From assembly GCF_014197445.1 (NCBI RefSeq), contig NZ_JACIFO010000001.1:62001-126000 (forward strand): 64,000 nt of DNA, read 5' to 3'. The DNA comes from Mesonia hippocampi. GTDB taxonomy: Bacteria > Bacteroidota > Bacteroidia > Flavobacteriales > Flavobacteriaceae. The notes under the pieces are model-generated. The model worked only from the letters and a program-made list of their open reading frames with translations. It ran no database searches and had not been told where the DNA came from. Shown here piece by piece: positions 1 through 8,642 of the stretch; the stretch's first letter is position 1; each line of letters starts with the position of its first letter. A program made the translations under genes and the position numbers.

Positions 1-1
1 T

Positions 2-2170
2 GTAGTTATTATCTGTACGATAGAAAATATGGATCCAATGGGAATCCATACAGGAGATTCTATTACCGTAGCGCCAGCAATGACACTTAGCGATTCAACT
101 TTCCAGCGCATGCGAGATATGGCTATAAAAATGATGCGAAGCATCGGAGATTTTGCTGGAGGTTGTAACGTGCAATTTGCAGTAAGCCCAGATGAAAAAG
201 AAGATATTATAGCGATAGAAATTAACCCACGTGTTTCTCGTTCATCAGCCTTGGCTTCTAAAGCTACAGGATACCCTATCGCTAAAATTGCTACAAAACT
301 AGCAATAGGTTATACATTAGATGAGTTGGATAACCAAATTACAAAAACAACATCGGCTTTATTTGAGCCAACTTTAGATTATGTAATTGTAAAGATACCA
401 CGTTGGAATTTTGATAAATTTGAAGGTTCTGAAAGAACTTTAGGACTACAAATGAAATCTGTAGGCGAGGTAATGGGGATAGGACGTTCGTTCCAAGAAG
501 CTCTACATAAAGCAACACAATCGTTAGAAATTAAACGTAACGGATTAGGAGCCGATGGTAAAGGATATACCGATTACGATACCATTATAGAAAAGCTTAA
601 AAACCCAAGTTGGGATCGCGTTTTTGTACTTTACGATGCTATCCAGTTAGGAATTCCTTTAAGCAGAATCCATGAGATTACAAAAATAGATATGTGGTTC
701 TTAAAACAGTATGAAGAGTTATATAGGTTAGAAAAAGAAATTTCTAGCAATTATACTATTGATACTATTCCTCACGATATTCTATTAGAAGCCAAACAAA
801 AAGGCTATGGAGATCGCCAAATAGCACACATGCTAAATTGCTTAGAAAGCGAAGTTTATAAAAAACGAGAAGAATTAAACATTAACCGTGTTTATAAATT
901 GGTAGATACTTGTGCAGCCGAGTTTGAAGCACAAACACCTTATTACTATTCTACCTTTGAAAACGAAATAGAAACCCCAGATGGTAAGCGTTATACCGAT
1001 AACGAAAGTAAAGTTTCTGATAAAAAGAAAATTATAGTATTAGGTTCTGGACCAAACCGAATTGGACAAGGGATAGAATTTGATTATTGCTGTGTGCACG
1101 GAGTTTTGGCCGCTGCAGAAGAAGGCTACGAAACCATCATGATAAACTGTAACCCAGAAACAGTTTCGACAGATTTTGATACAGCCGATAAACTTTATTT
1201 TGAACCTGTATTTTGGGAACATATCTATGATATAATTCGTCATGAAAAACCAGAAGGCGTAATTGTTCAGCTAGGAGGGCAAACCGCACTAAAACTTGCC
1301 GAAAAATTAGATAGATACGGTATAAAAATTATGGGCACAAGCTATCGTGCTTTAGATCTAGCAGAAGATAGAGGTAGTTTTTCTACCTTGCTAAAAGAAA
1401 ACGATATTCCTTATCCAGATTTTGGAACAGCCGAAAATGCCGATGAAGCACTTGCCTTAGCTAAAGAATTAGATTTCCCAATATTAGTAAGACCATCTTA
1501 TGTATTAGGAGGACAAGGAATGAAAATTGTTATCAACGAGCGAGAATTAGAAGCACATGTGGTAGATTTATTAAATAAAATACCAAACAATAAACTCCTG
1601 TTAGACCATTACCTAGATGGAGCTATCGAAGCTGAAGCCGATGCTATTTGCGATGGAGAAAATGTATATATTATAGGAATTATGGAGCATATAGAACCTT
1701 GTGGAATACACTCGGGCGACTCTAATGCTTTATTACCACCGTTTAATTTAGGTGATTTGGTACTTCAGCAAATAAAAGACCATACCAAAAAAATAGCCTT
1801 AGCTTTAGAAACAGTAGGTTTAATAAACATTCAGTTTGCTATAAAAGATGATAAAGTATACATTATCGAAGCAAACCCAAGGGCTTCAAGAACGGTTCCG
1901 TTTATCGCAAAAGCTTATGGCGAACCTTATGTGAATTACGCAACAAAAGTAATGTTAGGGAAAAAGGTTACCGATTTTGATTTTAACCCAAAATTAGAAG
2001 GGTATGCAATTAAACAACCAGTATTCTCATTTAATAAATTCCCGAAAGTAAATAAACAATTAGGACCTGAAATGAAAAGTACAGGCGAAAGTATTTTATT
2101 TATTAAAGATTTAAAAGATGATGATTTTTACGATTTATATGCTCGTCGTAAAATGTACTTAACACAATAA
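2..2170 (+). CDS. carB: Carbamoyl-phosphate synthase large subunit, 3' part (5' end outside window)
   Basis: Makes carbamoyl phosphate from bicarbonate, ATP and glutamine-derived ammonia for pyrimidine and arginine synthesis. The frame is open from base 2, so the start lies upstream; 722 residues are visible. They cover the end of the first ATP-grasp unit (MDPMGIHTGDS, EINPRVSRSSALASKATG), the linker (GSGPNRIGQGIEFDYC) and the second ATP-grasp unit (RPSYVLGGQGM, EANPRASRTVPF). The protein stops about 25 residues after GPEMKSTGE. E. coli CarB continues for roughly 130 more residues as the MGS-like domain that binds UMP and ornithine, so that domain is missing here. This short form is, as far as I recall, usual in Flavobacteriia. 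A hairpin terminator follows the stop. Confidence 0.97.
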   Translation, partial: VVIICTIENMDPMGIHTGDSITVAPAMTLSDSTFQRMRDMAIKMMRSIGDFAGGCNVQFAVSPDEKEDIIAIEINPRVSRSSALASKATGYPIAKIATKLAIGYTLDELDNQITKTTSALFEPTLDYVIVKIPRWNFDKFEGSERTLGLQMKSVGEVMGIGRSFQEALHKATQSLEIKRNGLGADGKGYTDYDTIIEKLKNPSWDRVFVLYDAIQLGIPLSRIHEITKIDMWFLKQYEELYRLEKEISSNYTIDTIPHDILLEAKQKGYGDRQIAHMLNCLESEVYKKREELNINRVYKLVDTCAAEFEAQTPYYYSTFENEIETPDGKRYTDNESKVSDKKKIIVLGSGPNRIGQGIEFDYCCVHGVLAAAEEGYETIMINCNPETVSTDFDTADKLYFEPVFWEHIYDIIRHEKPEGVIVQLGGQTALKLAEKLDRYGIKIMGTSYRALDLAEDRGSFSTLLKENDIPYPDFGTAENADEALALAKELDFPILVRPSYVLGGQGMKIVINERELEAHVVDLLNKIPNNKLLLDHYLDGAIEAEADAICDGENVYIIGIMEHIEPCGIHSGDSNALLPPFNLGDLVLQQIKDHTKKIALALETVGLINIQFAIKDDKVYIIEANPRASRTVPFIAKAYGEPYVNYATKVMLGKKVTDFDFNPKLEGYAIKQPVFSFNKFPKVNKQLGPEMKSTGESILFIKDLKDDDFYDLYARRKMYLTQ

Positions 2171-2190
2171 GTCGCTTAAAATTTAAGCAT

Positions 2191-2227
2191 AAAAAGCCGC
2201 TTCGTTTTTTTATGAAGCGGCTTTTTT
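2191..2227 (+). terminator. Rho-independent terminator after carB
   Basis: Stem AAGCCGCTTC / GAAGCGGCTT with a T-rich loop, followed by a T run. It lies 20 bases after the carB stop, between carB and the convergent thioesterase gene, so it may serve both. Confidence 0.85.
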
Positions 2228-2248
2228 AATTTATTAAGGCTCTAGGAA

Positions 2249-2797
2249 TTACGTTAAAAAAATCTCTACACGGTATTTTTTAAGTTTGTCTATATGATCT
2301 TTGGCAGTAAAATCTAATTCATGAAACTCTTCGCGCCTGTGGTGTTTCATCTCAATGCGTTTGAGGCTTTTTACAAACCTTCTTATTTCATTTTCACTGG
2401 TAAGGTAAAGCCCAGGTATTTTTACAGGTTTTCCTGTTTCGTTTACCGCAACCATGGTAATGTAGGAGGAGTTACAGTGTTTTACTTTTCCTGTTCTAAT
2501 ATTTTCAGATTCAACCCTAATCCCAATAACCATAGAACTGTTTCCTACATAATTTACCGAAGCTTTTAAGGTAAGCAGTTCTCCAATTTCTATCGGATTT
2601 AAAAAATCTACCGTATCTACACTGGCAGTAACACAGTATTCACCGCTGTGTTTTGAGGCGCATGCAAAAGCAATTTGGTCTAGTAAAGAAAGCAGGTAAC
2701 CCCCGTGAATTTTATTGTTAAAATTAGCGTGAGAAGGCAACATTAATTCTGATAAAGTTACTTCAGAATCTGCAACATACTTAAGTTTGGTTGTCAT
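2249..2797 (-). CDS. Acyl-CoA thioesterase, hotdog fold (YciA/BFIT type)
   Basis: Likely hydrolyses acyl-CoA to free fatty acid and CoA in the cytoplasm. The 182-residue protein shows one hotdog domain: the HGGYLLSLLDQIAF segment (about residues 31-44) matches the central helix of this family, followed by strands TASVDTVDF and LTLKASVNYVG. No signal peptide is visible. The gene is convergent with carB and lies 2 bases downstream of a small membrane-protein gene on the same strand, so the two are probably co-transcribed. The substrate chain length cannot be read from the sequence. Confidence 0.85.
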   Translation of the reverse strand: MTTKLKYVADSEVTLSELMLPSHANFNNKIHGGYLLSLLDQIAFACASKHSGEYCVTASVDTVDFLNPIEIGELLTLKASVNYVGNSSMVIGIRVESENIRTGKVKHCNSSYITMVAVNETGKPVKIPGLYLTSENEIRRFVKSLKRIEMKHHRREEFHELDFTAKDHIDKLKKYRVEIFLT

Positions 2798-2799
2798 AA

Positions 2800-3165
2800 T
2801 TATTTTTTAAAATGAGGGGAACGAGATTTTTTTACATCGGTAACAAAATAATGAGAATCTCCCCAAAAAACAAAAGTTCCGAAGCGTTCTATATACGTAA
2901 GTTCTACATATTCGCCTTGTAGTTCTTTTAGTTTTTCAATTACATTTTTATCCTTATCAAGTACAGAAAAGTTAAACATGTGTGCTCCACTTATTCCTTG
3001 GCTTATTTGCCCTTCCCAAGTTTTTATAACAGCACCTTTATGGCTAAATTTTATCAATTCGCCTGCACGATTTCCTTCACTATAAGGAATAAAATATATA
3101 AAAGAATAATAAGCAATGGCAAGAATGGCAATGCAGCTTATAATAACCAAAAGTATTTTTTTCAT
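2800..3165 (-). CDS. Small membrane-anchored protein of unknown function
   Basis: 121 residues. An N-terminal hydrophobic segment (about residues 3-25, KILLVIISCIAILAIAYYSF) would act as a signal anchor; the rest is a soluble domain, probably periplasmic, with GELIKFSHKGAVIKTWEGQ and a basic tail ending HFKK. Similar flavobacterial proteins are sometimes labelled 6-phosphogluconate dehydrogenase by automated pipelines, but there is no nucleotide-binding fold or enzyme motif here, so I do not use that name. It directly precedes the thioesterase gene. Confidence 0.75.
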   Translation of the reverse strand: MKKILLVIISCIAILAIAYYSFIYFIPYSEGNRAGELIKFSHKGAVIKTWEGQISQGISGAHMFNFSVLDKDKNVIEKLKELQGEYVELTYIERFGTFVFWGDSHYFVTDVKKSRSPHFKK

Positions 3166-3240
3166 TTTTTTGCTGTTTTGTCTGTAACTAAAATACAGAA
3201 ACTAATTTAAGTACCCAAGAGAGTGAGGTAAGATTCTATT

Positions 3241-4593
3241 TTAAATGTCTTCTTCTGCTTGTTTTAATAATTTTTCATCGAGTTCTTTACTGGCTTTTGC
3301 TCCTAGTTTTTTTAATTCTTGCACACGTTTTATTAAGTTTCCTCGTCCGGTAAGTTTTTTCATCGCGGTATCATAAGTGTTTTGTACCGTTCCTAATTGT
3401 TTTCCTATTTTTAATAATTCGTTGGTAAGGTTGGTAAATGAGTCGTATAAGGAACCTGCTTGTTGGGCAATATTAATGGCATTTTGTTTTTGCTTTTCGT
3501 TTTGCCACATACTGTCTATAGTTTTTAGTACAGCTAAAAGTGTAGTTGGGGTTACGAGGATGATGTTTTTTTCGAAAGCATCGTTGTACAACTGCGGATG
3601 TTGGTTTGAAGCTACGGCAAAAGCGGCTTCTATAGGAATAAATAATAGCACAAAATCTGGGCTTTCGGTGTCGTAAAGCTGATGGTAATTTTTTTTACTA
3701 AGTTCTTCGACATGTTTTTTTATCGCAAAAAGGTGATTTTTAAGATGGATTGCTTTTTCTTCTGGGTTTTCTTCATTTACATAGCGTTCATAAGCGTTTA
3801 AAGATACTTTAGCATCGATAATCATTACTTTTTTGGCCGGCATTTTTATAATAACGTCTGGCATAAGTCGTTTTCCAGTTGTTGTAGTAAAGTTTTGCTG
3901 TACAAAGTATTCGGTGTCTTTTTGTAAGCCGCTACGTTCTAATACGCGCTCTAGAACCATCTCGCCCCAATTTCCTTGTATTTTACTGTTTCCTTTTAAG
4001 GCTTTGGTAAGGTTGGTGGCTTCTTGCGATATTTTGATATTTTGTTGGTTAAGAAACTCTAATTGCTTGCCTAATTCGGCATGTTGGCGGATGGCATTGT
4101 GGTTGTTTTTTTCTACTTTTTCTTCAAAAACCTTTATTTTTTCATGTAAGGGTTTTAAAATACTTTCTATGTTTTCTTTATTTTGAAGCGTAAATTTTTC
4201 TGATTTTTTTTCTAAAATATTGTTTGCGAGGTTTTCAAATTCTGTATTAAATTTTTCTTGAAGTTTTTCTATCTCAGCATATTGTGCTTCGTTTTTTTCT
4301 AAGATATTTTTGTATTCGGCTTCTTTTATAGCTAGTTGTGTAAGAAGTTGTTCTTTTTCTGAACGTATTTTTTCTTTCTCTTGTTCTGCTTGTAATAAGT
4401 TTGCTTTGTTCTCAGCTTTTATATTTTCTATTTGCAACTCGGTGTTTTTTTGTAATATTTCTTGGCTAGTAAGTTTGGTTTCAAGCTCTTTGATAGAAGT
4501 TTTAAGTTGAAGTTTACCTATATAAATCCCAAGAAGGCTACCTATAGCTAGGCAGATTGCTGCAATTCCAATAAAAATAAGAGTTTCTGGCAT
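3241..4593 (-). CDS. rmuC: DNA recombination protein RmuC
   Basis: RmuC proteins limit DNA rearrangement at inverted repeats; the biochemical role is not settled, but the family carries a restriction-endonuclease-like core. The 450-residue protein has one N-terminal membrane segment (about residues 3-25), a long Lys/Glu/Gln-rich coiled coil (about 30-190), and then the RmuC core (GNWGEMVLERVLERSGL; MPDVIIKMPAKKVMIIDAK; FIPIEAAFA; ILVTPTTLLAVLKTI). Length and domain order fit the family. It stands alone, with divergent neighbours upstream. Confidence 0.95.
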   Translation of the reverse strand: MPETLIFIGIAAICLAIGSLLGIYIGKLQLKTSIKELETKLTSQEILQKNTELQIENIKAENKANLLQAEQEKEKIRSEKEQLLTQLAIKEAEYKNILEKNEAQYAEIEKLQEKFNTEFENLANNILEKKSEKFTLQNKENIESILKPLHEKIKVFEEKVEKNNHNAIRQHAELGKQLEFLNQQNIKISQEATNLTKALKGNSKIQGNWGEMVLERVLERSGLQKDTEYFVQQNFTTTTGKRLMPDVIIKMPAKKVMIIDAKVSLNAYERYVNEENPEEKAIHLKNHLFAIKKHVEELSKKNYHQLYDTESPDFVLLFIPIEAAFAVASNQHPQLYNDAFEKNIILVTPTTLLAVLKTIDSMWQNEKQKQNAINIAQQAGSLYDSFTNLTNELLKIGKQLGTVQNTYDTAMKKLTGRGNLIKRVQELKKLGAKASKELDEKLLKQAEEDI

Positions 4594-4826
4594 TACTTTT
4601 TTATCAAAGATACTAAGAAACTTAGGTCTATTTAAATTCGATTAGAAAATATAATTAATTTGGAGAGGAAAAGAGCGGAGGAGGTAGAGTTGCTCAGATG
4701 AGGAACGAATTCATGAACACTTATATAAAAATAAATATGTGTGAGTAAAAAACTAAAAGAGCTGTTTCTTGCCAACGCACGAAAGAGAATAATCCTTAAA
4801 TAGAATATAAATTTATTTGAATTTCT

Positions 4827-4834
4827 TAACTTTG
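4827..4834 (+). promoter_or_regulatory. TAnnTTTG -7 box directly before the AraC gene
   Basis: TAACTTTG matches the Bacteroidota -7 consensus TAnnTTTG. Its last base is 4 bases before the ATG at 4839, leaving almost no room for a 5' leader. No clear -33 TTG is seen. The rest of the 4594-4838 gap holds no gene; bases about 4709-4770 resemble part of the repeats at 11174 and 11470 (shared TTCATGAACACT followed by an A-rich stretch and GTGAGTAAAAAA). Confidence 0.6.
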
Positions 4835-4838
4835 TCTT

Positions 4839-5696
4839 ATGTCAAGAATATTATCTACATACAATACCGAGTTAAAACTAAAAGGCTTCAATGTCTTTCA
4901 GATTGAAAAAGATGGCAACGCCACCAAGGCATACAGCCGGAAGGATTTTTATAAAATCTGTTTGACTACAGGTAAAAGCCGTATTCATTATGCTGACAGA
5001 AGTTTTGATGCCGAAGGAACTATTTTGTTTTTCGGAAATCCGAACATTCCCTACTCTTGGGAAACACTTTCTACCCAATATGTGGGTTACACTATTTTGT
5101 TTTCGGAAGACTTTTACACCTCGGGGAAACATTCGGAAACCTTGCAAAAATCGCCTTTGTTCAGAATGGGCGGAACTCCGATTTTAGAGATTTCGGAAGA
5201 ACAACGACAGTTTCTAAACAGCATTTTCCAAAAAATGATTGAAGAACAACAATCTGATTATGAACATAAAGACGACCTGATTCGCAATTATATCGATTTG
5301 ATTTTGCACGAATCCTTAAAATTAAAACCGTCCGAAAACTACAATCAGAACAAAAACGGAGCTGAGCGATTGACCACCATTTTTATGGAGCTTTTGGAAA
5401 GGCAATTTCCTGTAGAAAGCCCCGACAGACCTCTTTTATTAAGAACCGCCAAGGACTACGCAAATAACCTTTCGGTACACGTAAATTACCTGAACCGCGC
5501 CGTAAAGGAAGTTACGGGAAAAACCACCACAACCCACATTTCAGAACGCATTACTAATGAAGCCAAAGCCATTTTACAAAACACCGATTGGAATGTTTCG
5601 GAAATCGCTTATGCTTTGGGGTTTGAATACCCAACGTACTTCAATAACTTCTTTAAAAAACAAACTGGAACTAGCCCTTCTTCTGTTCGAGTGTAA
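4839..5696 (+). CDS. AraC-family transcriptional regulator
   Basis: 285 residues. The N-terminal part (about 1-150) is a cupin-like sensor domain; the C-terminal part (about 185-285) is the double helix-turn-helix domain, with LSVHVNYLNRAVKEVTGKT as the first HTH and WNVSEIAYALGFEYPTYFNNFFKKQTGTSP as the second (quoted here in parts: WNVSEIAYALGF, then NNFFKKQTGTSP). It opens a same-strand run of acetyltransferase, cyclophilin-like, cupin and hydrolase genes and probably controls them. The effector is unknown. Confidence 0.92.
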   Translation: MSRILSTYNTELKLKGFNVFQIEKDGNATKAYSRKDFYKICLTTGKSRIHYADRSFDAEGTILFFGNPNIPYSWETLSTQYVGYTILFSEDFYTSGKHSETLQKSPLFRMGGTPILEISEEQRQFLNSIFQKMIEEQQSDYEHKDDLIRNYIDLILHESLKLKPSENYNQNKNGAERLTTIFMELLERQFPVESPDRPLLLRTAKDYANNLSVHVNYLNRAVKEVTGKTTTTHISERITNEAKAILQNTDWNVSEIAYALGFEYPTYFNNFFKKQTGTSPSSVRV

Positions 5697-5782
5697 AAAG
5701 TTTGAAAATCATAATCATTGGTTTGAAAATCTTTAACAGCACCTATTAAAATCGATCGACCTTTGTATCAAAGTATACAAAG

Positions 5783-6346
5783 ATGGATAAGTCAAATATT
5801 TTTGAGCGATTAAGAAACGGAGAAGTTATTCCGCCCAGCGACAGTCAGCGAACGGAATTAAGAAATGCCTCGTACAACACGAAAAAACTACTCGTGCAAA
5901 TGAACAATTCGACTGATTCAAATGAAGTCAGAAGTTTGTTGGGTCAAATTACAAATACTGAAATTGATGAAAGTACAGCCGTATTTACACCGTTTTATAT
6001 CAATTACGGCAAGCATACCAAAATCGGTAAAAATGTATTCATCAATTTCGATTGTGTGTTTTTGGATTTAGGTGGCATTACCATTGAAGATAATGTGTTG
6101 ATTGCTCCAAAAGTCAGTTTGTTGTCCGAAGGACATCCTCTTTCGCCCGAAGAAAGACATGCGCTTGTTCCAAAACCCATCCACATTAAAAAGAACGCTT
6201 GGATTGGCGCCAACGCCACGATTTTACAAGGCGTAACCATTGGCGAAAATTCGGTGGTAGCAGCAGGTTCGGTGGTTTCTAATGATGTGCCTGACAATGT
6301 GATTGTAGGCGGTATCCCTGCGAAAATCATTAAAAACATTGAATAA
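5783..6346 (+). CDS. Sugar O-acetyltransferase, left-handed beta-helix (Maa/NodL/LacA type)
   Basis: Transfers acetyl from acetyl-CoA to a sugar hydroxyl or a similar acceptor. The 187-residue protein has an N-terminal helical cap (SYNTKKLLVQMN) and hexapeptide repeats: HTKIGKNVFINFDC, GGITIEDNVLIAPKV, AWIGANATILQGVTIG, VVAAGSVVSNDVP, ending IVGGIPAKIIK. The catalytic histidine is expected in LLSEGHPLS. It follows the AraC gene by 86 bases and is 2 bases before the next gene, so they form one unit. The acceptor is not predictable. Confidence 0.92.
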   Translation: MDKSNIFERLRNGEVIPPSDSQRTELRNASYNTKKLLVQMNNSTDSNEVRSLLGQITNTEIDESTAVFTPFYINYGKHTKIGKNVFINFDCVFLDLGGITIEDNVLIAPKVSLLSEGHPLSPEERHALVPKPIHIKKNAWIGANATILQGVTIGENSVVAAGSVVSNDVPDNVIVGGIPAKIIKNIE

Positions 6347-6348
6347 GT

Positions 6349-6774
6349 ATGAAGCAGCTGATTTATACACTGATTATTTTGTTGAGTTGGACACAACTGC
6401 ACGCTTGTAATAATGACAAGGAATTAAACATGCCCAAACAGGAAAGAATGAAACTAAAAATAACCATAGGAGAAAATACGGTTTCGGCAATTTTGTACGA
6501 CAATCCTACAAGTAGAGATTTTGCTGCAATGCTTCCGCTTACCGTAGAAATGGATGATTATGCCAACACGGAAAAGATATTTTATCCGTCCAAAAAACTT
6601 TCTACTAAAGACGCCCCCAAAGGTTTCAAACCGTCTGAAGGCGATATTACGTTGTATGCTCCTTGGGGAAATATCGCGCTGTTTTATAAGGATTTCAGCT
6701 ATTCCAACGGATTGATTTCTATGGGAAAAATCACAAGTGGCATAGAACATTTCAAAACAGAGAAAAAATTATAG
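6349..6774 (+). CDS. Cyclophilin-like fold lipoprotein
   Basis: 141 residues. The N-terminus is a lipoprotein signal with its lipobox at LHAC (Cys20). The mature part (about 35-141) matches the small cyclophilin-like domain found in stand-alone bacterial proteins: ITIGENTVSAILYDNPT, AAMLPLTVEMDDY, YAPWGNIALFYKDF. Members of this family are not proven prolyl isomerases. It begins 2 bases after the acetyltransferase stop. An inner ATG at 6430 would give a cytoplasmic form without the lipobox; I prefer the full start because the signal is clear. Confidence 0.8.
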   Translation: MKQLIYTLIILLSWTQLHACNNDKELNMPKQERMKLKITIGENTVSAILYDNPTSRDFAAMLPLTVEMDDYANTEKIFYPSKKLSTKDAPKGFKPSEGDITLYAPWGNIALFYKDFSYSNGLISMGKITSGIEHFKTEKKL

Positions 6775-6814
6775 TAACCATTACACTGGAAGAATAACTC
6801 AAAAAACAATAAAT

Positions 6815-7318
6815 ATGAACAGATATATCAAAACAATTGCAATTCTTGCGGGAAGTCTCTTTCTAATAACCGCGTGCAATTCAAATACTGAAAAAAGACA
6901 AGAAATTATGAAAACGGACAATAACGAATTGGATGCCATTTTCCCAAAAGGCGAAAAGGGTTCAGCAGAATTTTTTACGGGAAATGCCTATAACATCGGG
7001 TTGGTGGCACCAGATTCTATCTATACCACAGCAGTAGGGAACGTGTATTTTGAACCCGGAGCAAGAAGCAATTGGCATACGCATCCAGCGGGTCAAATTT
7101 TGATTATTACAGATGGCGTTGGTTACCATCAAATTGAAGGACAACCCGTTGAAGTCATCAAAAAAGGTGATGTGGTAAAATGTCCGCCAAATGTAAGGCA
7201 TTGGCACGGAGCAAGTCCTGATGTGGGGTTACAACAACTGTACATTGTACCCAACACAGAGAAAGGCATCGTAGATTGGCAGGAAGCCGTAACCGATGAA
7301 CAGTATAAAAACGAATAA
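6815..7318 (+). CDS. Cupin-domain lipoprotein
   Basis: 167 residues. Lipoprotein signal with lipobox ITAC (Cys21). The mature part is a single cupin: motif 1 SNWHTHPAGQILIITDGVG carries two metal-binding His and motif 2 KGDVVKCPPNVRHWHGASP the later His. Homologues annotated as cupins or hydroxynitrile-lyase-like proteins often sit beside carboxymuconolactone decarboxylases and alpha/beta hydrolases in Bacteroidota, as it does here. It probably binds a divalent metal in the periplasm; the reaction is unknown. Confidence 0.85.
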   Translation: MNRYIKTIAILAGSLFLITACNSNTEKRQEIMKTDNNELDAIFPKGEKGSAEFFTGNAYNIGLVAPDSIYTTAVGNVYFEPGARSNWHTHPAGQILIITDGVGYHQIEGQPVEVIKKGDVVKCPPNVRHWHGASPDVGLQQLYIVPNTEKGIVDWQEAVTDEQYKNE

Positions 7319-7319
7319 A

Positions 7320-8408
7320 ATGAAAAAGAGAAAAATGAAAATACAAGTAGTAGCAATGACTTTTTCTCTGTTACTATTGGGAGCTTGTCAGCAAAAAACA
7401 GAAGAAAAACAGGAAAAACAAGAAGAGCAAACACAAAAAACAGAAACCATGAGCAATACAGCAGAACATTATACTTTTGAGTTGAGTGATAACGTAACAA
7501 GAAAAAAAGTAACCTTTAAAAACCGCTATGGTATTGAACTTACAGGCGATTTGTATATTCCGAAGAATGGTGGGAGTAATTTACCTGCATTAGCAATCAG
7601 CGGACCTTTCGGGGCGGTAAAAGAGCAATCTTCCGGGCTTTATGCCAACCAAATGGCAGAACGTGGTTTTGTAACCTTGGCATTCGATCCGTCCTACACA
7701 GGCGAAAGCAGTGGCGAACCGCGCAACGTGGCATCTCCCGACATCAACACTGAAGATTTCAGTGCAGCCATTGACTTTCTTGGTTTGCAGGAAAACGTTG
7801 ATCGAGACAAATTGGGTATCATCGGAATTTGCGGTTTTGGCGGTTTTGCCTTGAATGCCACAGCCGTTGATAAACGTGTAAAAGCAGTTGCTACTACCAG
7901 TATGTACGATATGTCCAGAGTAAATGCCGAAGGTTATTTTGGTTCAACCACACCAGAACAACGCACCAAAATGTTAGAACAAATGAGTTTGCAACGTTGG
8001 GAAGATGCCAAAAACGGAACGCCTGCTTACCCTACAGAACACCTTCCAGAAAAACTAACAGGAGATGAGCCTCAATTTGTGCAAGAGTATTATGATTATT
8101 ACAAAACCGAACGAGGGTATCACGAACGCTCTTTAAACTCAAACAACGGTTGGACAACAACGAATTCCATTTCGTTTATGAATATGCCGATTTTGACTTA
8201 CATTAAAGAGATTTCGCCAAGACCAATGTTGATAATCGCTGGTGAGAATGCACACTCTAAATATTTCAGTGAAGATGCCTATAAAAATGCTTCCGAGCCA
8301 AAAGAATTGATGATTATTCCAAATGGCGTGCATACGGATTTATATGATCAAACGGACGTTATTCCTTTTGACAAGTTGCAAGCATATTTTAAGGAAAACT
8401 TGAAATAA
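7320..8408 (+). CDS. Alpha/beta hydrolase lipoprotein (dienelactone-hydrolase/YcjY-like)
   Basis: Likely a periplasm-facing hydrolase. I use the ATG at 7320, one base after the cupin stop, giving 362 residues; an earlier in-frame ATG at 7296 would lie inside the cupin gene. An ATG at 7335 is also possible. Lipobox LLLGAC lies near residue 22, followed by a Lys/Glu/Gln linker. The fold is supported by LTGDLYIPKNG, LAFDPSYTGESSGEPR and the nucleophile-elbow region IIGICGFGGFAL, where Cys stands at the usual Ser place; a catalytic His is expected in PNGVHTDLYD. Cys nucleophiles occur in dienelactone hydrolases. Substrate unknown. Confidence 0.88.
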   Translation: MKKRKMKIQVVAMTFSLLLLGACQQKTEEKQEKQEEQTQKTETMSNTAEHYTFELSDNVTRKKVTFKNRYGIELTGDLYIPKNGGSNLPALAISGPFGAVKEQSSGLYANQMAERGFVTLAFDPSYTGESSGEPRNVASPDINTEDFSAAIDFLGLQENVDRDKLGIIGICGFGGFALNATAVDKRVKAVATTSMYDMSRVNAEGYFGSTTPEQRTKMLEQMSLQRWEDAKNGTPAYPTEHLPEKLTGDEPQFVQEYYDYYKTERGYHERSLNSNNGWTTTNSISFMNMPILTYIKEISPRPMLIIAGENAHSKYFSEDAYKNASEPKELMIIPNGVHTDLYDQTDVIPFDKLQAYFKENLK

Positions 8409-8427
8409 GAAAAAGGGTATAGTCAAC

Positions 8428-8571
8428 GCTAACCCATACGCTGATGGATGACCGAAAGAAAGCCAGTGTGTACCGTGTGTTTATGTTTATTGTAAGGAGT
8501 TTTCTGCAGAGAATTCCTTACAATTTGCTATTTTAGCTTTACTCCAAAACTATTGAAATTTAGGGGTTAGC
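8428..8571. repeat. Nested palindrome between hydrolase and second AraC gene
   Basis: Outer arms GCTAACCC (8428-8435) and GGGTTAGC (8564-8571) are perfect inverted repeats. An inner perfect stem TTGTAAGGA (8490-8498) / TCCTTACAA (8515-8523) sits between them. The gap 8409-8642 holds no gene. The nested shape with AAC on the left and GTT on the right recurs at 12137 and, in part, at 14906 and 15912. Confidence 0.7.
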
Positions 8572-8642
8572 AGATTTTAATGTAATTGTAAACATAGCCA
8601 AACCCATAGTTAACACCTTAAAAGCAACGAATAGCATACCAA

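Noticed and set aside
2800-3165. 6-phosphogluconate dehydrogenase
   Set aside because: 121 residues with a membrane anchor and no Rossmann motif cannot be that enzyme.
7296-7319. Start of the hydrolase inside the cupin gene
   Set aside because: An ATG directly after the cupin stop gives a complete lipoprotein signal.
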